Of a stretch of DNA of 64,000 bases, positions 34,931 to 45,966 are shown piece by piece. This DNA is from Uloborus plumipes (taxonomy: Eukaryota > Arthropoda > Arachnida > Araneae > Uloboridae). Numbering within the stretch: position 1 is the stretch's first letter; each line of letters starts with the position of its first letter. Under the pieces are notes generated by a model. The model was not told where the DNA came from. It saw only the letters and a list, made by a program, of their open reading frames with translations, and ran no database searches. The stretch is from assembly GCA_038373865.1 (NCBI GenBank), contig JAXGGA010004737.1:1-64000 (forward strand), written 5' to 3'. The position numbers and the translations under genes were made by a program.

Positions 34931-34971
34931 CTGATCAGTCCAATCGGCCTAAGACCGGCCCTGACTTCTGT

Positions 34972-35526
34972 AATCTTTTAAGAACTGGTAATGTTAAAAA
35001 CTAGCACTTCTTTCCTGTTTAATAGCAATGCGCAATTTAATCAGCCTCATTTATATTACAATTAAATATAATAATGATTATTTCTCTTAATCATCTACTT
35101 GTAACAATACTCATGAATTGAATAAATGTCCAGTGTAATAATGTTAATGTAATATAAATGTCCAATGTAAATAACTAAATGTCCAGACTTTTAAAAACAA
35201 TCTACGGATTTTCCTACTCCTGCCCCTGAAAGCGTGATGTTTCACCTCCAAATAATGACCCTCTGACCTTGAGAAAGGAGATTAAGGCCTCCTAAAGCAG
35301 ACCCCTAAAATTTTCCATGATATGTCCTGCACTATTCTTTAAATGCGACTGAATATTCGGTATTCGGCCAAGATGTCAAGGCTGACTTGTAAATTTAGCT
35401 TTCAACAGGAAATGCAATTCATAGACTAGGTGAGCGAGACAGTAAACAGATTCTGTAATTAGTAATCGTTAATATTTTGCAAAAGCATTTTAGCTTTTTT
35501 GCTAAAAAACTTGAAACTCAGCTTAA
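34972..35526. other. Unassigned AT-rich spacer
   Basis: No exon, element end or repeat unit is seen between the 4.9 kb hAT and the next element. Confidence 0.4.
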
Positions 35527-35534
35527 AATCTAGT

Positions 35535-37299
35535 CAGGGTTGGGTTTTTGACGTCAAAAACCAGTTTTTGACATCACATGTCGAAAACCTGTCTAAAACT
35601 CAAATATAGTGGTTATTCTGATTTTTTATAAACATATGAAGTTTCTCACCCTGAAAAATATTAAATAAAAATTTATGCATCTTATCAATCAAGTTGAATA
35701 AACATTAAATTAATAAATTTAATGAACATTATTTCTCATTCTTTTAAACTAACTTGTTTTGCCGTGAAAAAAATTAAATATTAAAACTTAAATCCAGCCC
35801 TTAAAGTAGTTTTTTTAAATGTTTATATAACTATCAATTAGTTATGTTATCAATCAAGTTTAATAAAAATTAAATTAATAAATTTAATGAAAATTAATTT
35901 GCATTCTTTTAAATTAACTTGTTATGCCATGAAAAAAGTTACAAATATTAAAACTTAAATCCAGTTTTTAAAAAAGTTTTGTTTAAATGTTTAAACACTA
36001 TCAATTAGTTATCTTATCAGTCAAGTTTAATAAAAATTAAATTAATAAATTTAATGAAAATTAATTCGCATTCTTTTAAATTTACTTGTTATGCCGTGAA
36101 AAAAGTTACAAATATTAAAACTTAAATCCAGTTTTTAAAAAAGTTTTGTTTAAATGTTTAAACACTATCAATTAGTTATCTTATCAGTCAAGTTTAATAA
36201 AAATTAAATTAATAAATTTAATGAAAATTAATTCGCATTCTTTTAAATTTACTTGTTATGCCGTGAAAAAAGTTACAAATGTTAAAACTTAAACCCAGTT
36301 TTTAAAGAAGTTTTGTTTAAATGTTTAAAAACTATCAATTTGTTATCTTATCAGTCAAGTTTAATAAAAATTAAATTAATAAATTTAATGAAAATTAATT
36401 TGCATTCTTTTAAATTTACTTGTTATGCCGTGAAAAAAGTTACAAATATTAAAACTTAAATCCAGTTTTTAAAGAAGTTTTGTTTAAATGTTTAAAAACA
36501 ATCAATTAGTTATCTTATCAGTCAAGTTTAATAAAAATTGAATTAATAAATTTAATGAAAATTAATTCTCATATTTTTAAATTCACTTGTTATGCCATGA
36601 AAAAAGTTAAAAGTATTAAAAGTTAAATCCAGTTTTTAAAGTAGTTTTGTTTAAATGTTTTAATAACTATTAATTAGCTATTTTATCAATCTAAAAATCG
36701 TTACATCAGAATTTAAAGTTTTTTTTTTCTTTTGAGTAAAAGCAAAACTAAATTAAATAGTACTCAGTGTACAAATCTGCTAAATATTTTTGATCAAACT
36801 ATTTTATTTATTAGTTAAAATTTATTTAGTTGAAATTAAAATTAAAAAAAATCACTTGTAAAAATTTACTAAGCATACCCAAGACACACAGCACTTAATT
36901 AATGTACCCACTTCATTTTTAAAATAAAAAAACCTGTTACAGTAATTTTTCGAAGCAATAAAGCCATATTCAAAAGCCATATGTTTGATTTTTTAAAATG
37001 CTAGTTACCATTATTTACTCCTGAGCCCTTCAATTATGATTAGGATTGCTTATTACGCTTTATTTTTTAATAACCTAAAACTCCAAAAGTTTACTTCAGT
37101 GTCTGAAATCAGAAATTTTCAAATTCATTTGAAAATGTATTTTGAGTATCAATGTCAAATTTAAACATGTTTTGGACAGAAATTTAGGTTTTTGACAATT
37201 ATGTCAAAAACTATGTCAAAAAGTGGTTTTTGACATGACGGTAAAAACCACGGTTAAAACCGGATAAAACCTCCGACTGTCAAAAACTTGCCAACCCTG
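35535..37299. mobile_element. hAT-like element carrying a 167 bp satellite (1765 bp)
   Basis: Starts CAGGGTTGGGTTTTTGACG and ends TGTCAAAAACTTGCCAACCCTG (ends inverted, with TTTTTGAC repeats inside). Flanks AATCTAGT (35527-35534) and ACTCTAGT (37300-37307) differ at one base of 8. There is no transposase. The core is a tandem array (35640-36690). Confidence 0.86.
35640..36690. repeat. Tandem array, six units of 166-167 bp
   Basis: The landmark GCC(G/A)TGAAAAAA recurs at 35761, 35927, 36093, 36260, 36427 and 36594: spacings 166, 166, 167, 167, 167. Units are AT-rich and closely similar (AATTAATAAATTTAATGAAA, CTTAAATCCAGTTTTTAAA). The inner units are most alike and the outer ones more diverged, as expected from unequal exchange. 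Confidence 0.95.
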
Positions 37300-37307
37300 A
37301 CTCTAGT

Positions 37308-38522
37308 TGCATCCCTAGTGTTTATGGACACGCCATCTTGGATTATCTGGAAAACTGTTGGCTATTAAATTTTAACCCTGTCTTAAGGCAGACTTTTACT
37401 TCCTTGTACAATACAACGGATGTATTATCTCAATGAAAATTAATCACTTAAGTTTCAATTTAAATTTGCATTTTAATTTCCTCTAGAAGGACTTTTTTAT
37501 TTTTCACAATGTCTTCGCGTACTTTTGAATGTCGGTTTGTTATGCAGTCATAAAAGTACCTTCTGTCTGTCCCTGAATCCATTTTGATAAGTTTTTTCAT
37601 GATATTTTGATGTGCTTAAGTACATAGGTTCGCCACATAAGAAAAAAGCGGTTAGTCACAGAAGGTTAACACTTTTTGTACATGACTGGTCTGACATCAA
37701 GTTGTGCGTATGTTTCTTTTTTGACTGCATTCAGATATTCCAAAAGGGCTATTTCTTCCTCTGTTATGGTAAAACAATGTTAATTTTAAATCCTTTTTCT
37801 TATCAAGTTGTGTCCAAGTTATGTATCACTGTCAATGAGTATATTTCTAGTATCTTGGCCAGCAAAGTTGACATCAACTTCTCTATCCTTTTATTAATTT
37901 TACGTTGCTTAGAAAGTTTCACAGTAGAAAATTATTCGAATTTCACATTTTAATGCAGAGTATTTCTAGCAGTTAAAAATATGCCTTAAAACATAAATAA
38001 AACACATCAAATTCAATGGAAACCTAGAACTTTTAAGCCTCTGATTTTCGAGACTCTATTGTAGCTTAAATTTTCATTTTCGGAAATTTGCATAAAATTT
38101 AACAATTGTTTTCATCTCCAAGATCCAGTTTCGCTTAAGTTTTTTCCTTATACAATCACAGACGAAAAGTACAGTGCATGTCTTCTCTCTTCCTTTTCTG
38201 CAAGTATAACATTCAGTGATAAAATTTCCGGATTCCTAATAACAAACAAAGGGATTAAATCATTTCGGGGGTGAAAAATAATTTTCACCCCCCAATCACT
38301 GATGCACTCTTTTTTTCTGATGCACTTTTTCTTAACAGGTATTAGGATTTTAGCAACTAACTTTGCAATAATATAACTTTCTATCTTTTGAAATCTGTTA
38401 GCATTTATTTTTCCATTGGAGTAAGATAGTTCTCTATTTTAGATTGGAGTCCAACCAAGGGAATGAGTGTGAGTTGAGCAGCGTCCTCTCGTGATTGTCC
38501 TTTGCTCAATTCGAAACTTGAA
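37308..38522. other. Spacer upstream of the zinc-finger gene
   Basis: No exon of MRCK is seen. A candidate splice acceptor (ctctattttag, ending 38442) lies 80 bp before the zinc-finger ATG and may join a 5' UTR exon. A 113-codon open frame at 37612-37953 is unrecognised. No core promoter could be named. Confidence 0.4.
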
Positions 38523-39818
38523 ATGCAGAGCAGCATTGAAAACACATCACATTCCTGTGAACATTGTGGAGAGATGTTTAGTTACATTTCACAATTGAAA
38601 ACACATTTGAGGACACATACTGGAGAAAAACTGTATTCTTGTGAGAGTTGTGGAAAGACCTTCTCTTGGAGTAAACATTTAAAGCAACATTTGAGGATAC
38701 ATACTGGAGAAAAACCTTTTGCTTGTGGGAGCTGTGGAAAAACCTTTACTCGGAGTGAAGATTTAAAACGACATTTGAGGACACATACAGGAGAAAAACC
38801 GTATTCTTGTGATATTTGTAAAAAGGCATTTGCTCAAAATGCATCCTTAAAGAGCCATTTGTGGATACATACTGCAGATAAACCTTTTGCTTGTGAGAGT
38901 TGTGGGAAAACCTTTTCTCGGAGTGAACATTTAAAACAACATTTGAGGACACATACAGGAGAAAAACCGTATTCTTGTGAGAGTTGTGGAAAGACCTGTT
39001 CTCGGAGTGAATATTTAAAACAACATTTGAGAACACATACAGAAGAAAAACTGTATTCTTGTGATATTTGTAAAAAGGCATTTGCTCAAAATGCATCCTT
39101 AAAGAGCCATTTGAGGATACATACTGGAGAAAAACCTTTTGCTTGTGAGAGTTGTGGAAAAACCTTTACTCGGAGTGAAGATTTAAAGCGACATTTGAGG
39201 ACACATACAGGAGAAAAACCATATTCTTGTGATATTTGTAAAAAGGCATTTGCTCAAAATGCATCCTTAAAGAGCCATTTGAGGATACATACAGGAGAAA
39301 AACCATATTCTTGTGAGAGTTGTGGAAAAACCTTTACTCAGAGAGAAAATTTAAAACAACATTTGGAGACACATACAGGAGAAAAACCGTATTCTTGTGA
39401 GAGTTGTGGAAAAACCTTTACTCAGAGTGTTAATTTAAAACGACATTTGAGGACACATACAGGAGAAAAACCGTATTCTTGTGAGAGTTGTGGAAAAACC
39501 TTTACTCAGAGTGGAAATTTAAAACTACATTTGAGGACACATACAGGAGAAAAACTGTATTCTTGTGATATTTGTAAAAAGGCATTTAGTCAAAATACAT
39601 CTTTGAAGAGCCATTTGAGGACACATACAGGAGAAAAACTGTATTCTTGTGATATTTGTAAGAAGGCATTTTCTCATTATTCATCTTTAATGAGCCATTT
39701 GAGAATACACACTGGAGAAAAACCGTATTCTTGTGACATTTGTAAAAAGGCATTTACTAAAAGTTCAACTTTAAAGAGCCATTTAACAGTACATACCAAT
39801 GAAAATCTATTCTTGTGA
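38523..39818 (+). CDS. C2H2 zinc-finger protein, 15 fingers (3' end truncated by frameshift)
   Basis: The frame opens at ATG 38523 ([19 protein letters not shown]) and runs 431 residues with 15 tandem C2H2 fingers joined by TGEKPYSC / TGEKLYSC linkers, then stops at TGA 39816-39818. It has no other domain. It is likely a nuclear DNA-binding protein, with target unknown. Two finger types alternate: CESCGKTF and CDICKKAF. Several are near copies (fingers 3 and 8; 4, 7 and 9), so the array grew recently by tandem duplication. The stop follows a 2 bp loss in ...CTAT(AT)TCTTGTGAC compared with the same linker at about 39967; the next fingers continue in another frame. The protein may still work, or the gene may be dying. 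Confidence 0.88.
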   Translation: MQSSIENTSHSCEHCGEMFSYISQLKTHLRTHTGEKLYSCESCGKTFSWSKHLKQHLRIHTGEKPFACGSCGKTFTRSEDLKRHLRTHTGEKPYSCDICKKAFAQNASLKSHLWIHTADKPFACESCGKTFSRSEHLKQHLRTHTGEKPYSCESCGKTCSRSEYLKQHLRTHTEEKLYSCDICKKAFAQNASLKSHLRIHTGEKPFACESCGKTFTRSEDLKRHLRTHTGEKPYSCDICKKAFAQNASLKSHLRIHTGEKPYSCESCGKTFTQRENLKQHLETHTGEKPYSCESCGKTFTQSVNLKRHLRTHTGEKPYSCESCGKTFTQSGNLKLHLRTHTGEKLYSCDICKKAFSQNTSLKSHLRTHTGEKLYSCDICKKAFSHYSSLMSHLRIHTGEKPYSCDICKKAFTKSSTLKSHLTVHTNENLFL

Positions 39819-40040
39819 CTATTGCGATAAGTTGTTTTCTCGGAGTTCAAATTTAAAAGTGCATATGAGTATAAACACAGGAGAAAAACTATATTCTTGT
39901 GACATTTGTAAAAAGGCATTTACTCAACATTCAACTTTAAAGAGCCATTTGAGAATACATACAAATGAAAATCTATATTCTTGTGACCATTGCAATAAGT
40001 CATTTTCTCAGAGTTCAATTTTAAAAATGCATATAAGAAT
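39799..40040 (+). pseudogene. Frameshifted zinc-finger tail, fingers 16-18
   Basis: After the 2 bp loss the array continues one frame over: [20 protein letters not shown] (last His replaced by Asn), [40 protein letters not shown]. The sequence is then cut by a transposon at 40041. Beyond the insertion, 41083 resumes exactly at the lost RIHSGEK linker. Confidence 0.88.
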
Positions 40041-41082
40041 GGGTCGTTCCAGCCAAAATGGTACAAATCATGTCTGAAACTGTTAACTTGAGTTTATCAA
40101 TTTAAAGAATTTCCGCTAACTAATCATATTTTTTTTTAGTCTCCATTTATTTGTGTATAATGAAGTGTAAATGGCTAGTACATGACTCATTTATGAAAGG
40201 ATTTTAAATATTTTGATCACTTTGTGTAACAGAGTGGACAAATAAGACTTTAAAAATATTTTTATAATAAAAATAAAAAGTTACAATGATGGATTGACAG
40301 AACAAGCAAAGTGGAATAAACAGCCTAAAACTGTAAGTCTAGACTTGCAACGTTTTACTTGAATCCAAATTTGGGAATTTGCGATTGCATTGGTGAGTTG
40401 CGATCGTCCTTGTTTCACTTGAATTCCTGCCTAAAACTGTAAGTCTGACTGCAATTTTAAGAATTTTTTTTTCATCATTGATACGACTGTAACAGAGTGG
40501 ATATCCAACAGTTCAAATTAACTATCATGAGAAAAGAATTAGGCTCACTCTGGTTGTTAACTACATAATTCAATTTAGCAAGGTAATCACATGGCAGTTA
40601 TACTACTTATATTTTTTAAAAAATGTGTCAGATTGAATGTAATTCTTTATTTTATTTCCAAAAGGTTTGTAACAGAGTGGACAATTTGAAACATAGAAAA
40701 TCTAGGGACATGGATAAATAATAATGTTTTTTAGGGGAAAAAAATTCATTTGTGTAATAATCCGCAGAAATGATGTCAGATGCATCTCTTTTGTGCAATG
40801 CAGTGTAATTTATTTTGTTGTTACATTTTAGTTTAATTTTTAATCACATTCTAAAGTCTAGCAATTTGAAGCTGGACACATCATTTTCTCCTTCTTCTGA
40901 CAAAGAAATTTTTTTTGTGCCCTTTATAAATGGATTATACTTGAACAATTAATACTTGATGGCACAAAATTAAATGGAGAACCAATTTAAAAAAAACACT
41001 TAATGTGTGGTAATTATTAAAATTGTTTTAAAAAATTCTAAAGTCTCGGGGCTGATTTGTACAATTTTCGTTGGAATGACCC
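40041..41082. mobile_element. GGGTCATTCC element, copy 1 (1042 bp), inside the zinc-finger array
   Basis: Ends GGGTCGTTCCAGCCAAAATG and (reverse complement) GGGTCATTCCAACGAAAATT. Flanked by GAAT on both sides (40037-40040, 41083-41086). Removing the element and one GAAT restores HIRIHSGEK in frame, which fixes both the boundaries and the 4 bp duplication. It holds three copies of GTAACAGAGTGGA (40226, 40489, 40669). It has no transposase. A reverse-oriented copy is at 61834-62768. Confidence 0.93.
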
Positions 41083-41407
41083 GAATACACTCTGGAGAAA
41101 AACTGTATCCTTGCGATATTTGTAAAAAGGCATTTACTCAAAATTCAACTTTAAAGATCCATTTGAGGGTACATAATAATACAAAATCCGTATTCTTGTA
41201 ACTATTGCAGTAAGTCGTTTTATCAGAGTTCAAATTTGAAAGTCCATTTGAGGTCACATACTCATGAGAAACCATATTCTTATAATTATTGTCAAAAGAC
41301 CTTTGTTTGTAGTGGAGACTTCAAAGTTCACTTGAGGATTCATACCAAACAGACACCATATTTTTTTGACTCTTGCACTAAGTCGTTTTCTGCAGGATCA
41401 AATTTAA
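41083..41407 (+). pseudogene. Zinc-finger relics 19-22
   Basis: [20 protein letters not shown], then a frameshift, then [20 protein letters not shown], then a finger with its first Cys changed to Tyr (SYNYCQKTFVCSGDFKVHL), then one with its first Cys changed to Phe (YFFDSCTKSFSAGSNL). A MITE cuts the last one at TTAA 41404-41407. Confidence 0.85.
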
Positions 41408-41641
41408 CCCTGTAACGTAAGGTGTGCCGAATTCGGCTCATACCTCCAGAATCATTTTGCCTCCCCTTCAACTTGAGTGATTCCACAATAGAACATTGTG
41501 ACGTTTTCTGCACGTTCATATCTTCCGGCAGCAGTAAGTCTTTAAAAAATAGGTAGGTGTGCTTCCTATGGTCTCCCTTGATTGAGATTTATAAGGAAAA
41601 AATTGTTTCTTTAGGTAAAAAAAATTGTTGTCCAGAAAGGG
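41408..41641. mobile_element. piggyBac-type MITE (234 bp) inside the zinc-finger relic
   Basis: Flanked by TTAA (41404-41407, 41642-41645), with ends CCCTGTAACG and CCAGAAAGGG. Finger sequence resumes at once on the right as GTCCATTTGTGGACACATAC (VHLWTHT). Confidence 0.85.
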
Positions 41642-41745
41642 TTAAGTCCATTTGTGGACACATACTGAAGAGAAACCATATCCTTGTAACTGTTGCAGAA
41701 AATCATTTTCTCAGTGTACATTTGCAAGAACATTTGTGGACACAT
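41642..41745 (+). pseudogene. Zinc-finger relic 23
   Basis: VHLWTHTEEKPYPCNCCRKS then FSQCTF. It is broken by an indel and then cut by the 2 kb element at 41746. Confidence 0.75.
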
Positions 41746-41821
41746 CGCACATCCAGAATGAAAGGGGCACATCTCAATAATTGCATTTTTTGGAAATATC
41801 TGGAAAAAGTATACCTTAGTA

Positions 41822-42651
41822 CAGGGGCGGCCCTAGCGGCGGACATTCCGGACCCCTGTCCGGGGCGGCAAATTTTAGGGGCGGCATTTTGGTTGGAATA
41901 ATAAATAAATTTTCTTCAAGGAAAGAAACGTACAAAAAAATTAACAAATATGATTCTTTTTACACTTAGGAATCCTGAAAGGTATGAATGTAGCGATGTT
42001 TGAGCGTGTTATTTTAATGTATCCATTTCAAGACAACATTTTCGGCTATTTCAACATAGCCTATTAAAGCAAACGAATACATATTTATAAAATAAACGAA
42101 TATTTAGAAACTATAATTGTTAATGGAGACATTTTAAAAAACAAACTAACTACAGCAGATAACTTTAAGAACGTCAAGATTTTAAAATTGTTGAGAGAAG
42201 CTCGGGGGCCTAAAGCGTAGTTTTTTTTTGTGGGGGGGGGGGGGATCTCAATTTATCAAATGAAGCGCCGAATTTTACCGAAGGAATAAACGAAAAAAAT
42301 AATAAAATGTGTGCATGCATAAATACTTATATCTGCTGAGAAGAGATATAAAACATCATTGGAAAAATAAATAAATAAAATAATGCATAGTTGTAATATT
42401 ACAAAACTGTCTCACTATTTTCAAATTTTCCGAATCATTAGTAAAAATTTGCCAAACATTAATTTTTTTTTGGAGGTCATAGTATCCTCCCACTGGGGTG
42501 CGCCTGATACAAGTTTTGTAAATTGTGTAGAGAGAAACAAGGCATAGAAATGCGCTTGATCTAGCACAAAGGTCTTCAACTTAGATTCTGGGAGACCCTA
42601 GGGTTTTTTGCATTTTTGTCCGGGGCAGCAAAACTGCTAGGGCCGCCCCTG
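41822..42651. mobile_element. hAT MITE, nested (830 bp)
   Basis: Ends CAGGGGCGGCCCTAGC and GCTAGGGCCGCCCCTG. Exact 8 bp duplications CCTTAGTA on both sides (41814-41821, 42652-42659). It has G tracts and no coding sequence. Confidence 0.96.
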
Positions 42652-42659
42652 CCTTAGTA

Positions 42660-43535
42660 CACTTTACATGAGGAACTGACCCATTTTTTTCTAGTCTTAA
42701 CAGTCGCAGCTATAAAGCAACTTATGCCCTTATCATTCTGCCGATTGCGAAGGGAGAATTGAGTTTGAAAGGGGCACATCTTTGATAATCAGAGTTTGCC
42801 GAGCGGAATTGGTGTAAATTATGATTAGTACATTTTATAAATGAACATTACGCGCATGAATCAGGTATAAATAAAAGTTCCTCCAAAAATAGTGTAAAAT
42901 TTCGCCTGTAGAAAAGAGAAATTTTATGATTTTAAAGTTTAATTTAGGCCTTTTCGGATTTCGTAAAATTTCAGCCATTGTAAGTAATAATGTAAGTATT
43001 CCACTTGGAAGATTTTCTTTCAACTCCCAGCCCCCCTCTCGTAAGCAGGGTGAAAGAAATCTTGCTTGAAATTCTGAGCATGAAAGGAAGGACCTACGTC
43101 ACGTGCTAAATTCGGTTAAAATCCGTCGTAATTTTGGGATTTGTATGAAGAATCCCCTTTCCTTGGGGTGAGGCGGTTGCCCCCACTCGTGGGTAAAAAA
43201 ATTCTAGATGTAAATTGCACAAAACATGCATCATTTATATAAATGTAGGTTAAAGTCATCTTCAAGAAATTAAAGAGTACTATAAGCCGATGCCGGTAAG
43301 AATAGCTATTTTGAGATGTGATCCTTTCATTCTCCATGAAAATGGAGAAGGAAAGGGGCACTTCTCAAATTAATTACTAACTTATTTAAAATTGGCCGGG
43401 AAACGCACACCATAGTCACCTAGCAGAACCTTTAATCAATCAAGCAAAGAAAGTTTGGCTCATTGTAGTAGTTATTAGAGCCAGGACAAGGATTTTACAA
43501 ACTTTAAATTTTCAAATCGATTTTTCTCAGAACAG
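42660..43535. other. Interior of the 2 kb foldback element, unassigned
   Basis: No protein similarity is seen. GAAAGGGGCACATC (about 42768) and AGGAAAGGGGCACTTCTCAA (about 43348) echo the element's own ends, so it may be built from repeated terminal segments. Confidence 0.45.
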
Positions 43536-43725
43536 CAGGCCCGTCATTTAGGAGGGGCAGGGGGGGGGGTCAATTGCTCCCCCCCCCCCCCCGCGCCCCG
43601 ACTTTGGGAAATCAATGTTTTGGCGTATAAGTGGGCATGGTTTTTGCCACTTTTTGGAAAATTTTGCATTGTTAATGCACCCTTTGCCCCCCCCCCCCCT
43701 GGAAAATTTCGAAATGACGTCCCTG
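43536..43725. mobile_element. hAT MITE with C/G tracts, nested (190 bp)
   Basis: Starts CAGGCCCGTCATTTAGG and ends GAAATGACGTCCCTG, with CAGAACAG duplicated exactly on both sides (43528-43535, 43726-43733). Same family as 9291-9467, opposite orientation. C runs of about 14 and 13. Confidence 0.95.
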
Positions 43726-43770
43726 CAGAACAGCTATTTTGAGAAGTGCCCCTTTCATTCTGGATGTGCG

Positions 43771-45000
43771 ACATGTCAAAGATGAACCATCATCTCGTGC
43801 TCGTCATGGAAAGACAAAAGCTCTGAGTTAGGCTTTAAGAGAAAAACTTTGCGTACCACTAGAGAAAAGTCACATACTTGTGAAAAAGTCTTTTGTCAAC
43901 ACCTTGAATTTAAGGTGCCATTTGAGTACACATGCTCTGCTGAAGTCATTTTTTGTGGCATTTTAAAACAAAAAAAAAATTGTTACAGTTCACATTTGAA
44001 AATACACTGGAAACCTCAGAAACAAAATACAATATTCTCTCGATGTGTCTGGAAAAACTTTCTCTTAACAATCTTTTAAAAGGGCATTTTTTGAATGCAC
44101 CCTACAATACCACCTTTGTTATTATTATTATTATTATTATTTTTTGTGAGAGCTTGTGTCAAAAAATAACATTTGAGAATAAAAGCTTACGAAATAGATT
44201 AGTGTTATGATTTTTTGTTACATTATATACATAAATGTATATATGTGGGAATTTTTATTTGAAAGTATTTTTGAAAGCAGTTTCAAAACAAGTTATTATT
44301 CTTCTGCTTACAACAAAATAAAACTTACTGTTAATTTAACCATTAAGAATATGTTTGAGGATTCATCATGAAGGGAAATTATGTTCCCAGTGATTATTTT
44401 ATTCAGTCGTTTACTTGTATTGCATGCACAAAATGGCATTTCACATAAGAAGACATTTTGGATGGACTCTATTTAAACCCTTTCCTGTGGCAGACAGACT
44501 CTCTTGGGCAATGCATAATACGTCATTAAAACCATTTTCCGCAATAATCCAGCAGCCACAAATGGGATCGACACGTCAACCTTTACTTCAGAAAAGAATG
44601 TCTGGAACTATTTTTTAATCAGTTTCATTTACACCACTGTGAAAGAGAGTAAGGCAACACCTGAAACCCAAAAAGCAGATCAGAAAAGGGAGTGCATCCA
44701 ACAGATAACAGAATAAAAATATTTCTCGACCTCTATGTTTCACAAGGTATTGTTTATTGAACCTGATAATTTGAAGTTTTGACAAAGAGTAAAAATAATT
44801 TAAAAAAAAAATCTTGTCTTGAAAGAGTGCTCAAGAATTTGACTCAAATATACACATGAAAAAGTTCTTTTGTCCAGGTTGTATGAAATGCTATGCAAAT
44901 CAAGAATTTACTGCAAGTTCATGTTCAAATTCACTTTTGCTAACTGTGTCAGAAGGCCTTATCTGTATCTTTATGTATAAAAATGAATGTATGTACCCGT
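43771..45000 (+). pseudogene. Heavily decayed zinc-finger relics
   Basis: Scattered pieces keep finger flavour: KSHTCEKVF (about 43868), NCYSSHLKIHW (about 43978), LRIHHEGKLCSQ (about 44352) and FFCPGCMKCYANQEF (about 44863). Frames and spacings are broken. They look like the old 3' end of the array. An ATT triplet repeat lies at about 44117-44141. Confidence 0.5.
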
Positions 45001-45959
45001 TTATATATGCCCTTTAAAAATTCAAAAACTACCCGTCTGATTTCACTAAAAATTTTACAATTAGTGTAATCACGGGGTATATCAAGAGACCAATTAAAGA
45101 AAAAAAAATATGTGTGGCATTCGGGGACTGCCACGGTAAAGTTATTGCCTAGCACTTTTTATCAACTTATGTAATTGTAATTACTTATTGATTTCATTTA
45201 TGCGGTATTTTGCTTTTCTTTGGTATGAATTCAAGTTACACTTTTTGAGCGTGGTGACCGTAAAAGCATTCCATCCATTTATATCTATCTGTGCGTGCAT
45301 CATATTTTATTTGTAAGGTCCTTAAAAAACATCGTTTTCAGCAGACCTAGATAAATTTTATAACTGTCTGCGAACACAATGATATTCTTAAAATTTTCTG
45401 CGAAAAACCACTGTACCTTTCCAGAACTGCCAAACAGCAAAAGAGGAAAAAATTATATAATCAGTGCAATGACACTATGCAATCAGCATGTTTTTTAAAT
45501 TATATTTACTCTTTTTTCTGGATTATTAACTGGTGACTACTCAAAATTGAGAACCAACATGTGTCCCTAGTCATAAAAGTGTAAAAATACAGAAATTTAC
45601 TTCAAGCATGTCAAAAATGTCTGCAATCTTTGAAAACTTTCTGCGAACGGCGTTCGCGTGTTCGTCTATATTATCTGGGTCTGGTTTTCAGTTTTGAAAA
45701 AGTGAAAGCAAAAGACAAAAACATTGAATCGGCAATTTGAAGACAATATTGCAACATTGAGATTATTTGTTCTTTTTAATTTGTAGAATTGTTTTTTTAG
45801 AAGATGCCTGAAGTTTTTTTCCCCACTAAATGTTATGCATGTGTGTATGCTTGTATTTTATCATTCGGTAAAATTGGAGTTTCATTCAGCAAATAGACAA
45901 TTTTCTCCCTCCCAAAAATTTTAATTCGGGGCATCCCTGCACATCGGCTAGTTATTTAT
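45001..45959. other. Unassigned spacer
   Basis: No exon or intact element is seen. Low-complexity AT-rich DNA with a few GTATG-type short repeats near 44980-45000. Confidence 0.35.
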
Positions 45960-45966
45960 GTACTTA

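Larger units (their letters stand above)
30035..34963 (-). mobile_element. hAT transposon, 4.9 kb, with nested insertions
   Basis: Ends CAGGGCCGGCCTTAG and (reverse complement) CAGGGCCGGTCTTAGG. Flanked by exact 8 bp duplications ACTTCTGT (30027-30034, 34964-34971). It carries a ZMYM1-like hAT transposase remnant on the - strand. It was later hit by the 2.2 kb AGTCATGG element (31150-33365) and a piggyBac-type MITE (33861-34623). The right part has repeated units (33500-34930). Confidence 0.94.
41746..43770. mobile_element. 2 kb foldback-type element with 25 bp perfect ends
   Basis: CGCACATCCAGAATGAAAGG at the left is matched exactly by its inverse at the right, perfect for 25 bp. Flanked by ACAT on both sides (41742-41745, 43771-43774). 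GGGGCAC-type ends also occur internally (about 42770 and 43350). It contains two younger hAT MITEs (41822-42651, 43536-43725). No transposase is recognised. Confidence 0.85.

Noticed and set aside
35640..36690. Regular repeats that might suggest a CRISPR array
   Set aside because: The whole 166-167 bp unit repeats with no unique spacers, in a eukaryotic genome; it is a satellite-type array.
37612..37953. 113-codon frame upstream of the zinc-finger gene
   Set aside because: Hydrophobic and aromatic-rich with no recognisable domain or splice context; AT-rich DNA gives such frames by chance.
41557..41901. 114-codon frame as a zinc-finger gene
   Set aside because: It runs from a MITE through a finger relic in the wrong frame and into another MITE; a chance chimera.
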